From Flectonema sp. DT1601 (Eukaryota > Euglenozoa > Diplonemea > Diplonemida > Diplonemidae): 64,000 nucleotides of DNA. The DNA lies in assembly GCA_964019425.1 (NCBI GenBank), contig OZ025818.1, forward strand, positions 496,001-560,000, read 5' to 3'. The notes below the pieces were generated by a model that was given only the letters and a program-made list of their open reading frames with translations, was not told the DNA's origin and made no database searches. The position numbers were made by a program, and so were the translations under genes. Positions 61,635-64,000 of this stretch are shown here, in pieces (the first letter of the stretch is position 1; the number at the start of each line of letters is the position of its first letter).

Positions 61635-62151
61635 TGGTAATTTTAATATTATTGTGGATAGAAGAGATGTTTTCGTTTTTTATCCTTTTCGTCTTCCCAT
61701 TTTTAGTGTTTGACCTGCAGCATACAATAAATTGAACAAGCACAGCAACCATAATATGAATTTTTTATTTTTGAATTCAAAAACGACTCGTACCGTTGAT
61801 TTTCGTTCTGAGTTTTTTTTTTTCTTTTTGTTTTTGTTCTTTTTTTTTTTTTCAGGGGAAAGAGAGAAAAAAAACAGAAAACAGTTTTTTCTGGTGCAAC
61901 AGTCGTGCACTTCAAGATCCGCTGTTCTCGTGTTTTTTTTGGTTCGTACACACAAAAGAAGGACCTCTCATTAAATAATATGAAAAAGACTACCAAATGT
62001 TATTCGAACAGTTGACTTCGTCAAGACTCGGTGGAAAGGTGAAACAAAATTCGCTTTTTTTTTTCTCTTACTCGAGGGTTTTGCTAAGTAGCGCCTTGCT
62101 ATATTCACCTATATAAAATGGAAACAGAGTTCTTCCTTAATAGAGCCAGTC

Positions 62152-62187
62152 AAATTCGAATTTGGTTCAAAAAAAAAAAAAAAAAAA
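62152..62187 (+). repeat. Palindrome plus poly(A) motif, copy 1
   Basis: AAATTCGAATTTGGTTC followed by an A run. AAATTCGAATTT is a perfect 12-bp palindrome. The same 17 bases plus A run recur at 63791. Confidence 0.7.
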
Positions 62188-63012
62188 GGGGCAGGAAAGA
62201 AATATCACCATTCACAATTATCTTAGTGAAAGCTGTTGAAAAATACTTGTATAATCCTTTTTTTTTTTTTTTTTTTTTTTTGTAAGAATATCGATCACGA
62301 AGAAGTCTAAACTTTTTAATCGCTAGAAAAAACAGAATAAGTCGCTGATGAGATTTACATTTTTTTGCCAAAAAAAAAAATAAAAATAAAAATAAAAAGA
62401 AGAAGAAGGAAGAAGAAGAACTTGTGATTGGATAGACTAGACTAGAAGTAAAATAATGGAAAAACAAATACAAAGAGAGACTTTTATGACCAAAGTACGA
62501 TTGAAGTGGATAGATAAATCTCACAATTCTCCACAGAATAATTATCCATATCCATCTACCAGTACTAAGAAAGAATAATTGTGTGGCTTACTTTTTTTCG
62601 CTGTTTTTTTTATGTTTTTTTTTTTTCTTAAAATGAACGCACAACACATTCATGTCTCGTGTTCTTAATTCTGATGGCTCAAAAAAAAAAAAAAAACCAT
62701 CCAAGATTCCATTGATAAGGATAATTGTTTTTTTTTTAAATCTTTTTTAAATCCTTGCATTGAACGAAAAAAAAAAAAAAGGTCACTGTCAAAAAAACAC
62801 AACAACAACAACAATAACATGGCGGAAGAAAAGAACCGAACCAACAGGAGTATAAAAAAAAAAAAAAAAAAAAAAAAACCATTCAGATTCTGTCTTATAT
62901 TTCGTTGATCACAAAACAGTAATAATAGCGCACAGGGAAATAGATAACATTTTGACCATAAATAAATAAACAAACTTAAATCTGAACAGTTTTCTTTCTC
63001 CCGACTTTTGTG

Positions 63013-63046
<34 letters not shown>

Positions 63047-63790
63047 CCTACAAACAATTGCAGAGAGTTGGGAGGCAAGCGGGTGGCTTCAATTACACAC
63101 TATATATCTACCAACATATTTGGTTGCTTGCACCACATTCGCTTCCACGAGAGGTGTTGATCCCCATAAGGTAACCAGAATATTTTTGCTTGTTTGTAGT
63201 ACCTGCGGGCACAAGAAGACTCCGCACACAGCAATTAAAAAAACCCGGTCGCAACACTTACGCGAGAGGAATATATCGAAAGGCAAGGTTGACATATAAA
63301 TATAACCACAATATTCAACAACATATAAAAAAAACAGCGTCCTAAAACAACAACAAAAAAAAAAACTGAACAATAAACCAAAAAAGAAACTGACTGTACA
63401 ACGTGCTCTCTTTTATTTTTTTTTTTTTTTTGTACGCGCAACCGAAAAAAAAGCAATCTTTTTATTAGATGAAGACAGTCATGGTTGCTCATGGTTGCAT
63501 AGTTTCTTTTTTGTTACTAAAGTTACAGTCAGGCAGATAGATGAAGTGGAAAACGTGTGCATACGAAAATTTCTTTTTTTTTTTTGTATTACTTTACGTT
63601 AGCTGTGTTAAATACAACAAAAAAAACTATTAACCAATTAAAGATTCCTAATAAATAGAGAGGAACTGGTCAAAACGAAAAGAGCCAGAATCCAATCTTA
63701 TTTTTTTTTATTTTTTTTTGATGTTTTTTTTTTTAATAACAACAACACTCTAATGGAATAATACACAACAACTTTTTTTTTTTCATCAAA

Positions 63791-63823
63791 AAATTCGAAT
63801 TTGGTTCAAAAAAAAAAAAAAAA
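63791..63823 (+). repeat. Palindrome plus poly(A) motif, copy 2
   Basis: Identical 17-base AAATTCGAATTTGGTTC followed by an A run, 1.64 kb from copy 1. The flanks are otherwise unlike. Confidence 0.7.
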
Positions 63824-64000
63824 CTAAAAATAATCAGAAGAAAAAACAACAATAAAATAATAAAAAAAAACTTTTTTTTTTAATTACCTAAGCCGAAACA
63901 GAACCGTCTCGATAAATATGTCACATTTTACTAGTCTACCTTTTTTTATTCTTTTTTTTTGCATCGAAGAAAAACTCTTGGTCTTTGTAAGTCAAACAAG

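Larger units (their letters stand above)
61635..64000. other. 2.4-kb gene-free, homopolymer-rich end of the window
   Basis: Dozens of A or T runs of 8-27 bases (for example 62260-62281, 62850-62878, 63018-63046). All longer frames are made of these runs. No tRNA, other RNA gene or coding signature was recognised. On the coding strand this is upstream of the phosphatase gene, so it could be the start of the transcription unit or another long intergenic stretch. Confidence 0.6.

Noticed and set aside
61680-63492. Phe/Lys-rich open frames at the right edge
   Set aside because: They consist mainly of A/T homopolymers and have no conserved pattern.

Overview
The window looks like nuclear DNA of a flagellated protist, most likely a euglenozoan. 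I infer a diplonemid or other non-trypanosomatid lineage because conventional cis-introns are common. The evidence is as follows. Twenty-five protein genes between 17.0 and 61.6 kb all lie head-to-tail on the minus strand. Almost every one has a pyrimidine-rich stretch ending in AG only 2-20 nt before its ATG, with no upstream coding exon, as expected for spliced-leader trans-splicing. A capping-enzyme-like protein has the P-loop plus guanylyltransferase layout known from trypanosome TbCE1. The retrotransposons resemble the ingi/L1Tc clade (2A, endonuclease, RT, RNase H, CCHC). The species cannot be named from the sequence alone. All coordinates and splice models were read by hand.

Region 1 (1-16.7 kb) is a retrotransposon nest. 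It holds two G-rich minisatellite patches, a 5'-truncated LINE-A copy, two LINE-B copies on the minus strand, a full-length LINE-A (8.63-13.63 kb) with a long target-site duplication, a 5'-truncated LINE-C, and a tRNA-headed SINE whose poly(A) tail ends 13 bp before a tRNA-Cys gene. In full-length LINE-A, a small acidic ORF1 ends in TGA followed by CTA. The same frame then continues through an acidic stretch and a canonical 2A motif into the endonuclease/RT/RNase H ORF, which suggests stop-codon readthrough coupled to 2A release.

Region 2 (16.7-61.6 kb) is the host gene array. It includes metabolic enzymes (aldehyde dehydrogenase, sterol-desaturase-family hydroxylase, aldo-keto reductase, 2-oxoglutarate dioxygenase, MTHFD/FolD, an amidoligase-like ligase), an AAAP amino-acid transporter, phosphoseryl-tRNA(Sec) kinase, mitochondrial ribosomal protein bL21m, a PPR protein, a SHIPPO-repeat flagellar coiled-coil protein, a dual-specificity phosphatase and several proteins I do not recognise. 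Three proteins keep a recognisable enzyme fold but lack key residues: the capping-enzyme-like protein, a PI-PLC homologue and a receiver-domain coiled-coil protein. Six genes have convincing short GT-AG introns (59-127 nt, all starting GTNNGT), and two more have tentative leader introns. tRNA-Cys and tRNA-His lie on the plus strand, opposite to the array.

Region 3 (61.6-64 kb) has no gene I can support. It is dominated by A/T homopolymers and carries two copies of a palindrome-plus-poly(A) motif.
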